From assembly GCF_002051585.1 (NCBI RefSeq), contig NZ_MZGX01000007.1:1-64000 (forward strand): 64,000 nt of DNA, written 5' to 3'. The translations under genes were made by a program, and so were the position numbers. The notes beneath the pieces are model-generated. The model was not told where the DNA came from. It saw only the letters and a list, made by a program, of their open reading frames with translations, and did no database searches. Positions 37,501 through 47,076 of the stretch are shown piece by piece. This DNA comes from Ruminiclostridium hungatei (GTDB lineage: Bacteria > Bacillota > Clostridia > Acetivibrionales > DSM-1351). Within the stretch, counting starts at the first letter, position 1. Each line of letters begins with the position of its first letter.

Positions 37501-38070
37501 CTCTTTTGAAAGGCCTTCAAGGTCTATCTCCATAAGAAGCTCTTTTATGGCTTCCGCACCCATTGCAGCCTTAAAGCTGAGTCCGAATTTTTCCACACTG
37601 TCCCTGTATTCCTTCTCGGTCAGCACCTGCTTTTTTGACAACGGTGTCTGTCCGGGATCGATAACAACATACGATGCAAAGTACAGTATCTTTTCAAGCG
37701 ATCTGGGTGACATATCAAGAATAAGGCCCATTCTGCTTGGTATACCCTTGAAATACCATATGTGTGAAACAGGTGCAGCCAGCTCGATATGTCCCATTCT
37801 TTCTCTTCTTACCTTTGAACGGGTAACCTCAACGCCACATCTGTCGCAAACAATTCCCTTGTATCTTATCCTTTTATACTTTCCGCAATGGCACTCCCAG
37901 TCCTTCTGAGGTCCGAAAATCCTTTCGCAGAACAAACCGTCTCTTTCAGGTTTCAAAGTTCTATAATTAATTGTTTCTGGCTTTTTTACTTCACCTTTTG
38001 ACCATTCTCTGACCTTTTCCGGAGAAGCTAATCCTATTTTAATAGAATCAAAATTGTTCAGTTCAAACAT
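34573..38070 (-). CDS. rpoC: RNA polymerase subunit beta'
   Basis: The product is 1165 residues. It holds the N-terminal zinc site ([20 protein letters not shown]), the catalytic [12 protein letters not shown] loop that binds the active-site magnesium, and the second zinc cluster with [13 protein letters not shown]. It starts 17 bases after rpoB with GGAAGGGAG before the ATG, so the two subunits are made from one transcript. Its length is slightly below that of B. subtilis (about 1199), within normal clostridial range. Confidence 0.99.
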   Translation of the reverse strand: MFELNNFDSIKIGLASPEKVREWSKGEVKKPETINYRTLKPERDGLFCERIFGPQKDWECHCGKYKRIRYKGIVCDRCGVEVTRSKVRRERMGHIELAAPVSHIWYFKGIPSRMGLILDMSPRSLEKILYFASYVVIDPGQTPLSKKQVLTEKEYRDSVEKFGLSFKAAMGAEAIKELLMEIDLEGLSKELRNDLVDSTGQKRIRAVKRLEVVEAFRLSGNRPEWMILDVVPVIPPELRPMVQLDGGRFATSDLNDLYRRVINRNNRLKRLLDLGAPDIIVRNEKRMLQEAVDALIDNGRRGRPVTGPGNRPLKSLSDMLKGKQGRFRQNLLGKRVDYSGRSVIVVGPDLKIFQCGLPKEMALELFKPFVMKKLVNDGLAHNIKSAKRMVERVRNEVWDVLEEVIKEHPVLLNRAPTLHRLGIQAFEPVLVEGRALKLHPLVCSAYNADFDGDQMAVHVPLSAEAQSEARFLMLSANNLLAPKDGKPITVPTQDMVLGSYYLTIEKPNEPGDGKIFGGMDEVLMAYQEGALGLHAQIKVRIEKVIDGVKKRKLISCTPGRLIFNEAIPQDLGFVDRTDLEKEFDLEVNFLVGKKELGKIIDKCIRVHGTTKTAVILDKIKALGFKYSTRGAITISVSDMVIPEIKKQYLEETENTIDNIVKQYKRGLISNEERYNSVISAWTETGENITKALIDNLDRFNPVYMMSQSGARGNINQIKQLAGMRGLMADTSGKTIEIPIKSNFREGLNVLEFFISTHGARKGLADTALRTADSGYLTRRLVDVSQDVIVRELDCGTDKGIEIGDVKDGTEVIEPLSERLVGRYTIEDVTDPNTGEVIHLKDDVITEKIADKITGSGIKKIKIRSVLTCHSEVGICAKCYGANLATGDAVNVGEAVGIIAAQSIGEPGTQLTMRTFHTGGVAGDDITQGLPRVEELFEARRPKGLAIISEIAGSVKLADSKKKREVIITAEDGETRSYQIPYGSRIKVYDGDIVEAGDELTEGSVNPHDILKIKGIRGVQAYLLQEVQRVYRMQGVDINDKHIEVIVRQMMRKVKIEDAGDTNLLPGGLVDIFEFERENATALEAGLAPATGERTLLGITKASLATESFLSAASFQETTRVLTEAAIKGKVDPLVGLKENVIIGKLIPAGTGMSRYKDISISNVIE

Positions 38071-38086
38071 AGCTTATCTCCCTTCC

Positions 38087-41000
38087 TTAAAAATCCTCGT
38101 CGTCAAAGTCTTCACTAAGTTCCTCGTCATCTGCAAACAGTTCATCAGTCAATTCTTCTTCGAGATTGTCGCCGGTGCTTATGCTTCCGATATCAAGATC
38201 ATCAATATCCAGTTCGTCCTCAAGAACATCATCTCTTAATTCGTCATCAAAATCGTTGGCAATAATTACTTCATCTTCCCTGCCTTCAATATTTACATTG
38301 AGCTCTTCAAGGTCGTCATCAACAGACTCCTTGATAGCAATCTCACCCTGCTCTTCAGAGTATACCTTGACGTCAAGGGCAAGACTCTGGAGTTCCTTGA
38401 TAAGTACCTTGAAGGATTCCGGTATACCTGGCTCAGGTATGTTTTCACCCTTTACTATGGACTCATAGGTCTTAACTCTACCCACAACGTCATCGGATTT
38501 AACAGTCAGGATTTCCTGCAGGGTGTAGGCTGCACCGTATGCCTCCAACGCCCAAACTTCCATTTCTCCAAATCTCTGTCCGCCAAACTGTGCTTTACCT
38601 CCAAGAGGCTGCTGCGTTACAAGAGAGTACGGGCCTGTGGAACGGGCATGTATCTTGTCATCAACCAAATGGGCCAGCTTCAGGTAATACATATATCCAA
38701 CCGTTACTCTGTTATCAAAGGGGTCCCCTGTTCTTCCATCATAAAGGATGGTTTTTCCGTCAGAATCTTTTCCGGCCTGAACCAAAGTCTCTCTGATATC
38801 TTCTTCTGTTGCCCCGTCAAATACCGGAGTGGCAATCTTCCAGCCCAATGCCTTGGCAGCAAAACCTAAATGCACTTCCAGCACCTGACCGATATTCATA
38901 CGTGAAGGAACGCCGAGAGGATTGAGCACGATTTCCAAAGGAGTGCCATCCGGAAGGAAAGGCATATCTTCTTCAGGAAGTATTCTTGAAATAACACCCT
39001 TGTTACCGTGTCTTCCGGCCATTTTGTCTCCAACGGATATCTTTCTCTTCTGGGCTATATAACATCTTACAAGCTGATTTACCCCAGGCGGCAATTCATC
39101 GCCGTTCTCACGGGTAAATACCTTTACATCGACGATTATACCCGACTCACCGTGAGGCACTCTCAAGGAGGTATCACGGACTTCACGGGCCTTTTCACCG
39201 AATATGGCTCTCAAGAGCCTTTCTTCGGCTGTCAGCTCGGTTTCTCCCTTTGGAGTAACCTTACCTACCAGGATATCACCTGCGCGAACCTCTGCACCAA
39301 TTCTGATAATTCCTCTGTCGTCAAGATCCTTTAAGGCTTCCTCGCCCACATTTGGAATATCTCTGGTTATTTCTTCCGGTCCAAGCTTTGTATCTCTGGA
39401 TTCAGCTTCATATTCTTCAATATGGATTGATGTATAAACGTCTTCTTTAACCAGTTTTTCATTTATAAGGATAGCATCCTCGTAGTTATAACCCTCCCAG
39501 GTCATAAAGCCTATGAGAATATTTCTTCCAAGAGCTATTTCACCATTATCGGTTGAAGGACCGTCGGCTATTATATTGCCCTTCTCAATTACTTCGCCTT
39601 TTCTCACGATAGGTCTCTGGTTCAAGCAGGTACCCTGGTTAGAACGCATGTATTTGAGAAGCTTATAGACATCCTTCTGCCCATTCTTTGTTTTAATTGT
39701 AATTTCATTTGCAGATACTTTGTCAACAATACCGGCATTTCTCGCAATAACACAAACGCCCGAATCCCTTGCTGCTGTGTACTCAATTCCTGTACCAACT
39801 ATCGGTGAATCAGCTTTTATAAGCGGCACTGCCTGACGCTGCATGTTTGATCCCATGAGGGCGCGGTTGGCATCATCGTTTTCAAGGAACGGAATCATGG
39901 CTGTGGCAACTGAAACCATCTGCTTTGGTGAAACGTCCATGAAGTCAACCTTGTTGCTCTCCACTTCCAATATTTCATGCTTATATCGTGCAATTACCTT
40001 ACGTGACTTGAATTTTCCTTCCGCATCAAGAGGCTCTGTAGCCTGGGCAACTATGAAAGGATCTTCAACATCCGCGGTAAGGTATACAATCTTGTCTGTA
40101 ACCTGTCTGTTTTCCTTGTCAACCACTCTGTACGGCGACTCGATAAACCCATATTCATTTACACGGGCATAGGTACTTAAAGAACCTATCAAACCTATGT
40201 TTGGTCCTTCCGGTGTTTCTATAGGACACATACGGCCATAGTGGGAGTGGTGAACGTCACGGACTTCAAAGCCTGCCCTTTCCCTGCTCAAACCACCAGG
40301 TCCCAGCGCACTGAGCCTTCTCTTGTGTGTCAGCTCTGCAAGTGGGTTTGTCTGATCCATAAACTGTGACAACTGGCTGCTTCCAAAAAACTCCTTGATG
40401 GATGCGGCAACAGGTCTGATATTGATAAGGGCCTGTGGCGTAACTATGTCAATATCCTGAATGGTCATTCTTTCCCTTACAACTCTTTCCATTCTGGAAA
40501 GTCCTATTCTGAACTGGTTCTGGAGCAGTTCACCCACTGAACGCAGTCTTCTGTTTCCAAGATGGTCGATATCATCAATTGTTCCTATTCCATAATCAAG
40601 ATTGATTATATAGTTTATTGATGAGATGATATCCTGTACTGTAATATGCTTTGGTATAAGATCATTTATCTTCTCGGAAAGCGCCTTCTTGGTCTGCTCC
40701 ACTCCGCTGTTGTTATCAAGTATTTCCTTCAGGACATTGTATTGAACCTTTTCGGTAATACCTATATCTGCAACATCAAATTCAACAAAGGAACGTATGT
40801 CAACTGTGTTGTTTCCGATAACCTTTATGGATTTTCCTTCTACAGATACAAATACAACATTTACTCCGGAGTTTTGAACCAGCTCAGCCTTTTCTCTGCT
40901 GATGGACTCACCAGCTTCAACAAGTATTTCACCTGTTTCAGCAGATACTATGTTTTCAGCAGCTATCTGACCGCTTATCATATTTGATATGGCAAGTTTC

Positions 41001-41827
41001 TTGTTGAACTTGAATCTTCCGAATTTAGCAAGGTCATATCTTTTTGCATCAAAAAACAAGCTGTTTAAAAGTGTTTTCGCACTGTCAACCGTAGGGGGCT
41101 CTCCCGGTCTCAGCCTTTTGTATATCTCAAGAAGACCCTCCTCGCTTGTCTTTGCATTGTCCTTCTGAATAGTAGCAAGGATTCTTTCGTCTTCCCCAAG
41201 CAGTTGAGTAATCTCATAATCAGTGCCATAGCCCAAAGCTCTAAGCAACACTGTAAGGGGCAGCTTCCTGGTCCTGTCTATCCTTACCGACAGTATGTCA
41301 TTGGAATCCGTCTCATATTCAAGCCATGCGCCCCTGTTAGGGATCACTGTATTGGAGTACAACTTTTTACCTACACGGTCAAACTTCATTGAGTAGTATA
41401 TACCAGGCGATCTGACAAGCTGACTTACAATTACACGCTCTGCACCATTAATTATAAAGGTACCGTTGTCTGTCATTAAGGGGAAATCTCCCATAAAAAT
41501 TTCCTGTTCCTTAACTTCTCCGGATTCCTTGTTAATTAATCTTACCTTCGCTTTGAGGGGAGCCGAGTATGTAGTGTCTCTCTCCTTACACTCTTCGACA
41601 CTATACTTAGGTGTATCATCAAGCGAATAATCAACAAAATCCAAAATCAAATTTCCTGTATAATCCATTATCGGGGAAATATCTCTGAAAACTTCTCTGA
41701 GACCTTCGTCCAAAAACCACTGATAGGAATTCTTCTGAACCTCAATCAGATTCGGCATTTCAACGACTTCTTGAATTCTGGAGTAACTCATCCTGGTGTT
41801 TCTACCCAATTTTACGGGTTGTACCAT
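38087..41827 (-). CDS. rpoB: RNA polymerase subunit beta
   Basis: The product is 1246 residues. The rifampicin-binding region is recognisable and wild type in form ([20 protein letters not shown], then [19 protein letters not shown]). The C-terminal part has the conserved [19 protein letters not shown] and [19 protein letters not shown]. After the usual end the protein continues as a strongly acidic tail of about 60 residues rich in Asp and Glu, longer than the short acidic end in Bacillus. The start follows GAGGTGA. A long leader with a promoter and a terminator-like hairpin lies upstream. Confidence 0.99.
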   Translation of the reverse strand: MVQPVKLGRNTRMSYSRIQEVVEMPNLIEVQKNSYQWFLDEGLREVFRDISPIMDYTGNLILDFVDYSLDDTPKYSVEECKERDTTYSAPLKAKVRLINKESGEVKEQEIFMGDFPLMTDNGTFIINGAERVIVSQLVRSPGIYYSMKFDRVGKKLYSNTVIPNRGAWLEYETDSNDILSVRIDRTRKLPLTVLLRALGYGTDYEITQLLGEDERILATIQKDNAKTSEEGLLEIYKRLRPGEPPTVDSAKTLLNSLFFDAKRYDLAKFGRFKFNKKLAISNMISGQIAAENIVSAETGEILVEAGESISREKAELVQNSGVNVVFVSVEGKSIKVIGNNTVDIRSFVEFDVADIGITEKVQYNVLKEILDNNSGVEQTKKALSEKINDLIPKHITVQDIISSINYIINLDYGIGTIDDIDHLGNRRLRSVGELLQNQFRIGLSRMERVVRERMTIQDIDIVTPQALINIRPVAASIKEFFGSSQLSQFMDQTNPLAELTHKRRLSALGPGGLSRERAGFEVRDVHHSHYGRMCPIETPEGPNIGLIGSLSTYARVNEYGFIESPYRVVDKENRQVTDKIVYLTADVEDPFIVAQATEPLDAEGKFKSRKVIARYKHEILEVESNKVDFMDVSPKQMVSVATAMIPFLENDDANRALMGSNMQRQAVPLIKADSPIVGTGIEYTAARDSGVCVIARNAGIVDKVSANEITIKTKNGQKDVYKLLKYMRSNQGTCLNQRPIVRKGEVIEKGNIIADGPSTDNGEIALGRNILIGFMTWEGYNYEDAILINEKLVKEDVYTSIHIEEYEAESRDTKLGPEEITRDIPNVGEEALKDLDDRGIIRIGAEVRAGDILVGKVTPKGETELTAEERLLRAIFGEKAREVRDTSLRVPHGESGIIVDVKVFTRENGDELPPGVNQLVRCYIAQKRKISVGDKMAGRHGNKGVISRILPEEDMPFLPDGTPLEIVLNPLGVPSRMNIGQVLEVHLGFAAKALGWKIATPVFDGATEEDIRETLVQAGKDSDGKTILYDGRTGDPFDNRVTVGYMYYLKLAHLVDDKIHARSTGPYSLVTQQPLGGKAQFGGQRFGEMEVWALEAYGAAYTLQEILTVKSDDVVGRVKTYESIVKGENIPEPGIPESFKVLIKELQSLALDVKVYSEEQGEIAIKESVDDDLEELNVNIEGREDEVIIANDFDDELRDDVLEDELDIDDLDIGSISTGDNLEEELTDELFADDEELSEDFDDEDF

Positions 41828-41892
41828 ATTTATATCACCTCATAAACTTATGACTTTACAAGAATCTGATACCTAAATTAATTTGACCATAT

Positions 41893-42264
41893 TATGATAG
41901 AATGTCATAATGACTTCAAATCTAATTTCATAATCAGCTTCTTTGGGAATATTTTAAAATTTCACATAATTAGAATTGTATTATGGGAAATCATAAATCA
42001 AAACATTAAGCTGCCGGTACAAATATCAAGCCTTCGGCTGATTCTAAAATTCCTTATTGCTGCAACAAAAACTGTGGAACCAAGGGTTGTATATAATTTT
42101 CAAAAATACGCATACTGAACCTGTGGCAATAGTATCAGCTATTCAGTAATCGACAGATTCGCAGACATTAAAATATTATTAACAATTATTGTCTTGTTTA
42201 TTCGTATATTTTACCATTACAACTAAGTTTTGAAAAAAGTTTGGGAAATCTGCCAAACTTTTTG
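41893..42264 (-). promoter_or_regulatory. rpoB leader with terminator-like hairpin (possible attenuator)
   Basis: About 570 untranslated bases separate the rpoB promoter from its start. On the minus strand the stem AAGTTTGG (42260-42253) with CCAAACTT (42244-42237), extended by A-T pairs, is followed by a T run, as in an intrinsic terminator. A second perfect stem, ATTATGA/TCATAAT, lies at 41893-41913 near the start of rpoB. No gene is seen in this gap. Confidence 0.5.
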
Positions 42265-42398
42265 AAAATAATGAGCGGAGTATAATGGTGTCACATTTCA
42301 GACGCCTTGCGTCATATAAGCGACTATGCTATAATTATGTATGCAAAACAAGAAATTTCCCATTTGGGTATAATAACACATTTTTAATGCAGTGTATA

Positions 42399-42427
42399 AT
42401 GATATCATAGTTCATACTGCTTGTCAA
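42399..42427 (-). promoter_or_regulatory. rpoBC promoter
   Basis: On the minus strand TTGACA (42427-42422), a 17-bp spacer and TATCAT (42404-42399) give a near-consensus promoter located after the rplL terminator. Confidence 0.7.
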
Positions 42428-42555
42428 TTATCAAAACGTATTAATAAATACGTTTTTTTATTTCAAATTTTTACATTTCTCATGTCCGGGTTTTTATTAT
42501 CCCATTAATACAAGTGCCTCATTCCTATTCCGAAACATATAAGTTCATATATTCT

Positions 42556-42599
42556 AAAAAAAGAGGCCACTCTCAAAATATCTCGAGTAGCCTCTTTTT
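42556..42599. terminator. terminator after rplL
   Basis: AAAAAAAGAGGC (42556-42567) pairs with GCCTCTTTTT (42590-42599), with an inner ACTC/GAGT extension. It lies about 50 bases past the rplL stop and has T runs on both strands. Confidence 0.85.
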
Positions 42600-42649
42600 C
42601 AATACCGGATAACCTGCTTTATACGGCGGCATCCGGTTCAAAATCAAAA

Positions 42650-43033
42650 TTATTTGATTTCAACAGTTGCTCCAACTTCCTTGAACTTAGCTTCGATTGA
42701 AGCAGCTTCGTCCTTTGATACATTTTCCTTGACAGTCTTAGGAGCTCCGTCAACGAGATCCTTAGCTTCCTTCAAACCAAGACCGGTTGCTTCTCTAACA
42801 ACCTTTATAACCTTGATCTTATCTGCTCCAACATCCTTCAATATTACATCGAATTCTGTCTTTTCTTCAGCCGGAGCTGCTGCTGCGCCTGCTGCAGGAG
42901 CTGCTGCTACTGCTACCGGAGCTGCTGCTGATACTCCAAACTCTTCTTCAAGAGCCTTTACGAGTTCTGATAATTCCAATACTGTTAAAGCCTTCACATC
43001 TTCAATTAATTTTGTTACTTTTTCGCTAGCCAT
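42650..43033 (-). CDS. rplL: 50S ribosomal protein L7/L12
   Basis: The 127-residue protein has an N-terminal dimerisation domain (about 1-35), an Ala-rich hinge and the C-terminal factor-binding domain with [20 protein letters not shown]. It forms the ribosomal stalk on L10 and recruits EF-Tu and EF-G. It follows rplJ by 104 bases and has GGAGG before the start. The next gene downstream, rpoB, has a separate promoter and a terminator in between. Confidence 0.99.
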   Translation of the reverse strand: MASEKVTKLIEDVKALTVLELSELVKALEEEFGVSAAAPVAVAAAPAAGAAAAPAEEKTEFDVILKDVGADKIKVIKVVREATGLGLKEAKDLVDGAPKTVKENVSKDEAASIEAKFKEVGATVEIK

Positions 43034-43136
43034 TGTATAATACCTCCAAATAATTTTTAAATTAAATTTTTTTGTTTTTGAAATACATTATAAAATTACT
43101 TTATAATTAATAAAACCTGTTTATTAATTTTTTGCT

Positions 43137-43670
43137 TTAAGCGTTTGCTTTTTGTTCAGCTATAGCATTCAATGCCACAACCAAACCTCTCATATTTCCG
43201 TTCAATACATTTACGAAGCCGGAAATAGGAGCATTGAAGCCTCCCAATACCCTTGCAATGAGGACTTCACGTGATGGCAAGTCGGCAAGAGCCTTGATAC
43301 CTTCAACATCAATAACCTTACCTTCAACTACACCAGCCTTGAGTTCGAGCTTTTCAAACTTCTTGGCAAATTCGGAAAGAACCTTTGCAGGCGCCACAGC
43401 ATCAGTAGAGCTGAGAGCCATTGCAGTCGGGCCATTCAGGAAAGTATCCAGACCTTCAAGTCCATTTTCCTTCATAGCGAAGCTGGTCAAGGTATTCTTA
43501 ACAACTCTATATTCTACGCCGGCTGCTCTTAAAGCATTTCTCAATTCAGTATCCTGCTCTACGGTCAAACCTCTGTAGTCAGCCAATACGATTGATTGTG
43601 CAGCTTTAACCTTTTCAGTTAATTCCACTACTACTTGCTTTTTTTGTTCAAGTATTTTGTTACTAGGCAA
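43137..43670 (-). CDS. rplJ: 50S ribosomal protein L10
   Basis: The 177-residue protein forms the base of the stalk and holds the L7/L12 dimers through its C-terminal helix. The start is taken at a TTG (43670), 8 bases after AAAGGAGG, giving MPSNKILEQKKQVVVEL, the usual N-terminus. An in-frame GTG at 43679 lies inside that site. The RNA-binding segment ADYRGLTVEQ is present. Expression is probably set by the L10 leader directly upstream. Confidence 0.98.
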   Translation of the reverse strand: MPSNKILEQKKQVVVELTEKVKAAQSIVLADYRGLTVEQDTELRNALRAAGVEYRVVKNTLTSFAMKENGLEGLDTFLNGPTAMALSSTDAVAPAKVLSEFAKKFEKLELKAGVVEGKVIDVEGIKALADLPSREVLIARVLGGFNAPISGFVNVLNGNMRGLVVALNAIAEQKANA

Positions 43671-43771
43671 AACATCCACCTCCTTTTACGGTTTTTGCAA
43701 GAAAAATATAGTAAATATAATTTTCATGTTACTGCCTCTGACATATATTTGCCATTCCACTGCTGATATAT

Positions 43772-43985
43772 AAAAAACCCTTTGTATGCACACAGACACA
43801 CAAAGGGTGATTAACCGTTTCAAAGTTTACTTGGTCAACTTTGTCAACTAAATCAATTGCACTGCAATTGATTATCAACCTCGGCGGGATGATGTAAACA
43901 TCTGTTAGGCTTCAGTATTTCTACCTTGGCTCCCACTGTCTATGGCTTACTATAACTGCGAACACCAACCGCCTCCTTTGACAGA
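43772..43985 (-). promoter_or_regulatory. L10 leader RNA with attenuator
   Basis: Between rplA and rplJ the transcribed strand carries the conserved L10-leader segments GACAGTGGGAGCCAAGGTAG and CCCGCCGAGGTT (about 43886-43945). In other Firmicutes the L10/L12 complex binds this RNA. Then comes an intrinsic terminator, CCCTTTGT (43807-43800) with ACAAAGGG (43785-43778), followed by six T residues. The arrangement is that of autogenous control by attenuation. The rest of this 406-base gap has no gene. Confidence 0.85.
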
Positions 43986-44085
43986 TAAGTTGTTTATTCG
44001 CATGATTTTTCATAACACATAGGTTACATGATAATACTAAACAAGTATTTTGTAAAGTACTTTTTTCAATAAACCCTGAAATTTA

Positions 44086-44781
44086 TTATTCAGCAACCTT
44101 GACAGGATTAATCTTGACGCCGGGGCCCATAGTTGAAGAAACTACAACACTCCTTAAATACTGTCCTTTAGCGGCTGCAGGCTTAGCCTTTACTACTGCT
44201 CCAAGAAGTGTATGGAAATTATCCATAAGCTTCTCTGTTCCAAAGGAAACCTTTCCTATGGGGCAGTGAATAATGTTTGTCTTATCAAGTCTGTATTCAA
44301 TCTTACCGGCTTTAATATCAGCTATAGCTCTTGCCACATCCATTGATACAGTACCTGCTTTGGGGTTTGGCATAAGTCCCTTGGGACCCAGAACCTTACC
44401 TAATCTACCTACAACACCCATCATATCAGGAGTTGCTACTACTACATCATACTCAAACCAGTTTTCGTTCTGAATTTTTGTTACCAGTTCTTCAGCACCA
44501 ACAAATTCAGCACCAGCCTGTTCAGCTTCCTTTGCTTTGTCTCCCTTTGCAAATACCAACACTCTAACCTTTTTACCGGTTCCATGAGGAAGTACTACTG
44601 CACCTCTAACCTGTTGGTCTGCATGTCTGGAGTCAACACCGAGCTTTATATGAACTTCAACAGTCTCATCAAACTTTGCTTTAGCGGTTTTCTGAGCAAG
44701 GTCGAGAGCCTCTGCCGGATCATGAAGCTTTTGTCTATCAATAAGTTTTGAGCTTTCTTGATACTTCTTTCCTCTAAACAT
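44086..44781 (-). CDS. rplA: 50S ribosomal protein L1
   Basis: The 231-residue protein has the L1 signature [20 protein letters not shown] and the [18 protein letters not shown] segment. It binds 23S rRNA at the mobile L1 stalk near the E site, and in many bacteria represses the L11 operon by binding its mRNA. The start follows AAGGAG; it lies about 95 bases after rplK. Confidence 0.99.
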   Translation of the reverse strand: MFRGKKYQESSKLIDRQKLHDPAEALDLAQKTAKAKFDETVEVHIKLGVDSRHADQQVRGAVVLPHGTGKKVRVLVFAKGDKAKEAEQAGAEFVGAEELVTKIQNENWFEYDVVVATPDMMGVVGRLGKVLGPKGLMPNPKAGTVSMDVARAIADIKAGKIEYRLDKTNIIHCPIGKVSFGTEKLMDNFHTLLGAVVKAKPAAAKGQYLRSVVVSSTMGPGVKINPVKVAE

Positions 44782-44876
44782 ACGTCACACTCCTTAAGTG
44801 GTTAATTATTGTCGGAAACCTTCGTTTCCTCCCACAAACTCAAACTAGCAATCCAAGAATTACTTGAAGATATCAG

Positions 44877-45302
44877 CTAGTCTATTACTACGATACCCAT
44901 GCTGCGCGCTGTACCGGCAATCATACTTGCTGCCGCGTCAACACTTGCCGCATTCAGGTCAGGCATCTTCAACTCTGCAATTTTACGAACTTCTGCTTTT
45001 GTGATCTTTGCAACTTTGTCCTTGTTTGGCTTACCAGAGCCGCTCTCAATTTTGCATGCTTTTTTCAGAAGAACAGCCGCTGGAGGAGTCTTTGTGATGA
45101 AGGAGAAAGATCTGTCAGCATAAACGGTTATTACAACAGGGATTATAAGTCCCGCGTCCTTTGCTGTTCTTTCGTTGAATTCCTTACAAAAACCCATAAT
45201 GTTAACGCCATGCTGTCCTAAAGCTGGTCCAACCGGTGGAGCCGGAGTTGCTTTCCCCGCAGGAATCTGAAGTTTAACGTACCCTGCAATTTTCTTTGCC
45301 AT
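44877..45302 (-). CDS. rplK: 50S ribosomal protein L11
   Basis: The 141-residue protein from the ATG at 45302 has GGGAGGTGG before it; a frame extension upstream lacks a site. It begins [20 protein letters not shown], with the Pro-rich hinge [16 protein letters not shown], and ends at the rRNA-binding domain ([12 protein letters not shown]). L11 forms the GTPase-associated centre and is needed for RelA activation. It follows nusG by about 120 bases. Confidence 0.99.
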   Translation of the reverse strand: MAKKIAGYVKLQIPAGKATPAPPVGPALGQHGVNIMGFCKEFNERTAKDAGLIIPVVITVYADRSFSFITKTPPAAVLLKKACKIESGSGKPNKDKVAKITKAEVRKIAELKMPDLNAASVDAAASMIAGTARSMGIVVID

Positions 45303-45419
45303 TAATTCCACCTCCCAATTTTTTGCGAACACAATGATATTAGTTTGTATCCGCCGGTAATACTTGTAATTATTTATTAAAAGGACAGAAAACAAAATGT
45401 TTTCTATCTGCCTTATGGC

Positions 45420-45938
45420 CTATATTTTCATTATTTGTGTCAATTCAAGCTCAACAGGAGTTTCTCTGCCGAACATTGATACGGAAACACGGACCTTCTT
45501 CTTTTCAAGATTGATTTCTTCAACAATTCCGATAAAGTTCTCCAGAGGACCTGAAGTAACTCTTACATTGTCGTTGACCTCATAATCTACTTCAGGGGCA
45601 AATTCCTCAACGCCCATTGCCTTGACTTCATCTTCCGACAATGGAACCGGCTTTGACCCGGGTCCTACAAATCCTGTAACACCCCTGGTGTTTCTGACAA
45701 TGTACCAGGACTCGTCCGACATAATCATTTTGACAAGCACATATCCGGGGAAAACCTTCTTGAGCGTTGCCTTTTTTTTGCCGTCCTTAATCTCGATCTG
45801 TTCTTCCATAGGAACAACAATATCCACAATATAGTCCTGCATGCCTCTGTTTTCTACTATTTTTTCCAAATTAGCCTTAACTTTGTTTTCATACCCGGAA
45901 TAAGTATGAACCACATACCACTTAGTATCTTCAGACAT
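45420..45938 (-). CDS. nusG: transcription termination/antitermination factor NusG
   Basis: The 172-residue protein has the NGN domain (KWYVVHTYSGYENKVKANLE at the start, PGYVLVKM mid-domain) and the C-terminal KOW domain (DNVRVTSGPLENFIGIVEEI). It binds RNA polymerase and affects pausing and Rho or ribosome coupling. It stands between secE and rplK, the standard bacterial order, with about 125 bases to secE. Confidence 0.99.
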   Translation of the reverse strand: MSEDTKWYVVHTYSGYENKVKANLEKIVENRGMQDYIVDIVVPMEEQIEIKDGKKKATLKKVFPGYVLVKMIMSDESWYIVRNTRGVTGFVGPGSKPVPLSEDEVKAMGVEEFAPEVDYEVNDNVRVTSGPLENFIGIVEEINLEKKKVRVSVSMFGRETPVELELTQIMKI

Positions 45939-46064
45939 ATCAAAAACAGGCCCACCAATTCAGAGCCTCATGTCCTCCCTCTAATTCATTTGGCCTTGAA
46001 ACCATCAATCGGATGATATGTACCAAACCAATCAATCTTTCAGCACTTATCAAGGCAATATATG

Positions 46065-46295
46065 CTATTTTGCAAATACAACATCAGCTAATGCTGTCAA
46101 ACCGAAATCTGCAGCCCAAATTATTGCGCCAACAACCAGGCAGAAAATAAGTACTGTAATAGTATTGTTTATTAGCTGAGTCCTGTTAGGCCATATAACT
46201 TTCTTCAATTCGGCTCTGATTTCTCTAAATAGCTTTGCCATGCCCTGGCCGGTTCGCTTGAAGCGATTCACCTTTTTAACCTCGTTTTCAGCCAT
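46065..46295 (-). CDS. secE: preprotein translocase subunit SecE
   Basis: The 76-residue protein from the ATG at 46295 has the conserved amphipathic segment FREIRAELKKVIWPNRTQLI followed by a single membrane helix (TVLIFCLVVGAIIWAADFGL). SecE clamps SecY in the membrane. It has the short, single-helix form typical of Gram-positive bacteria. The 290 bases between it and rpmG hold no tRNA gene, although tRNA-Trp is found there in some relatives. Confidence 0.96.
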   Translation of the reverse strand: MAENEVKKVNRFKRTGQGMAKLFREIRAELKKVIWPNRTQLINNTITVLIFCLVVGAIIWAADFGLTALADVVFAK

Positions 46296-46585
46296 TATAA
46301 TCACATCCCAATAATAATATTTTTAAATATCAATTGGCAGTTATACAGTAATTGTTGACACAATTCCCATAAATTTGAATCTCATGCTGAAGTATATCCA
46401 AACACGGGACTCATTAAACATTGCCACCCGATTTCCACGGAAGTATTCATTTCCCAAAGGAAACCTTAAAGCCTACCGGTTAACCCAAAATAAACCGTCC
46501 AGTTTCCCAGGAGCATCTTAAATATAACAAACTTACTTTGTTTCCAAAGAAAACAATAAGTTCAGCATCGGATATTTCACCAAAC

Positions 46586-46735
46586 CTATTTCGTTTCCTT
46601 GTGAACTGTGTGCTTGTGACAGAATTTACAGAATTTCTTCAATTCAAGTCTATCCGGGTCATTCTTCTTATTTTTCATGTTTGAATAATTTCTCTGCTTG
46701 CAATCAGTACATGCGAGTGTAATCTTAACTCTCAT
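46586..46735 (-). CDS. rpmG: 50S ribosomal protein L33
   Basis: This 49-residue gene is easy to miss by length. It starts at an ATG at 46735, 8 bases after GGAGG. It reads [20 protein letters not shown] and ends [17 protein letters not shown]. The two CxxC pairs (CTDC and CKFC) make it the zinc-binding form of L33. It is the first gene of the rpmG-secE-nusG-rplK-rplA run. Confidence 0.97.
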   Translation of the reverse strand: MRVKITLACTDCKQRNYSNMKNKKNDPDRLELKKFCKFCHKHTVHKETK

Positions 46736-46839
46736 CAGTAACACCTCCAGCCGCCTAATGTGTATTTCACCATATAAGTCATTTATTGAATTTTCATTTT
46801 AGACATAAAAAAAAAAGACTTACACAACGAGCAATAACT

Positions 46840-46868
46840 AATTTAACATATATACAGTAAAAAGTCAA
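46840..46868 (-). promoter_or_regulatory. promoter of the rpmG-secE-nusG transcript
   Basis: On the minus strand TTGACT (46868-46863), a 17-bp spacer and TAAATT (46845-46840) lie about 105 bases ahead of rpmG. The remaining bases of the 46736-47076 gap contain no gene; they should also hold the promoter of the divergent gene at 47077. Confidence 0.6.
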
Positions 46869-47076
46869 GCATATGTTTTTCCAGTGGTACAACCTGAAAT
46901 CAATATGAAATAAAAGTTCGGGCAGGCAAATCGAATGCCTCCTCTGCCTGAATGTTACAAGACTGTCACTTTTTATGCCAGGCTCTATTGTATAATTTAT
47001 GTATTATGATGTCAATATTACATATTCCTCATTTGATTATTCTTTATTTATCCGCTAAAAATGGAAGGAGTCCCAC

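Noticed and set aside
38166..38468. Ser-rich plus-strand frame over the end of rpoB
   Set aside because: It is the reverse reading of the acidic rpoB tail.
42654..43040. Ala-rich 128-codon plus-strand frame over rplL
   Set aside because: It is the reverse reading of the Ala/Glu-rich L7/L12 gene, without a ribosome site.
46296..46585. tRNA-Trp gene between rpmG and secE
   Set aside because: This position carries tRNA-Trp in some Firmicutes, but no cloverleaf, anticodon stem or T-loop sequence is found here.
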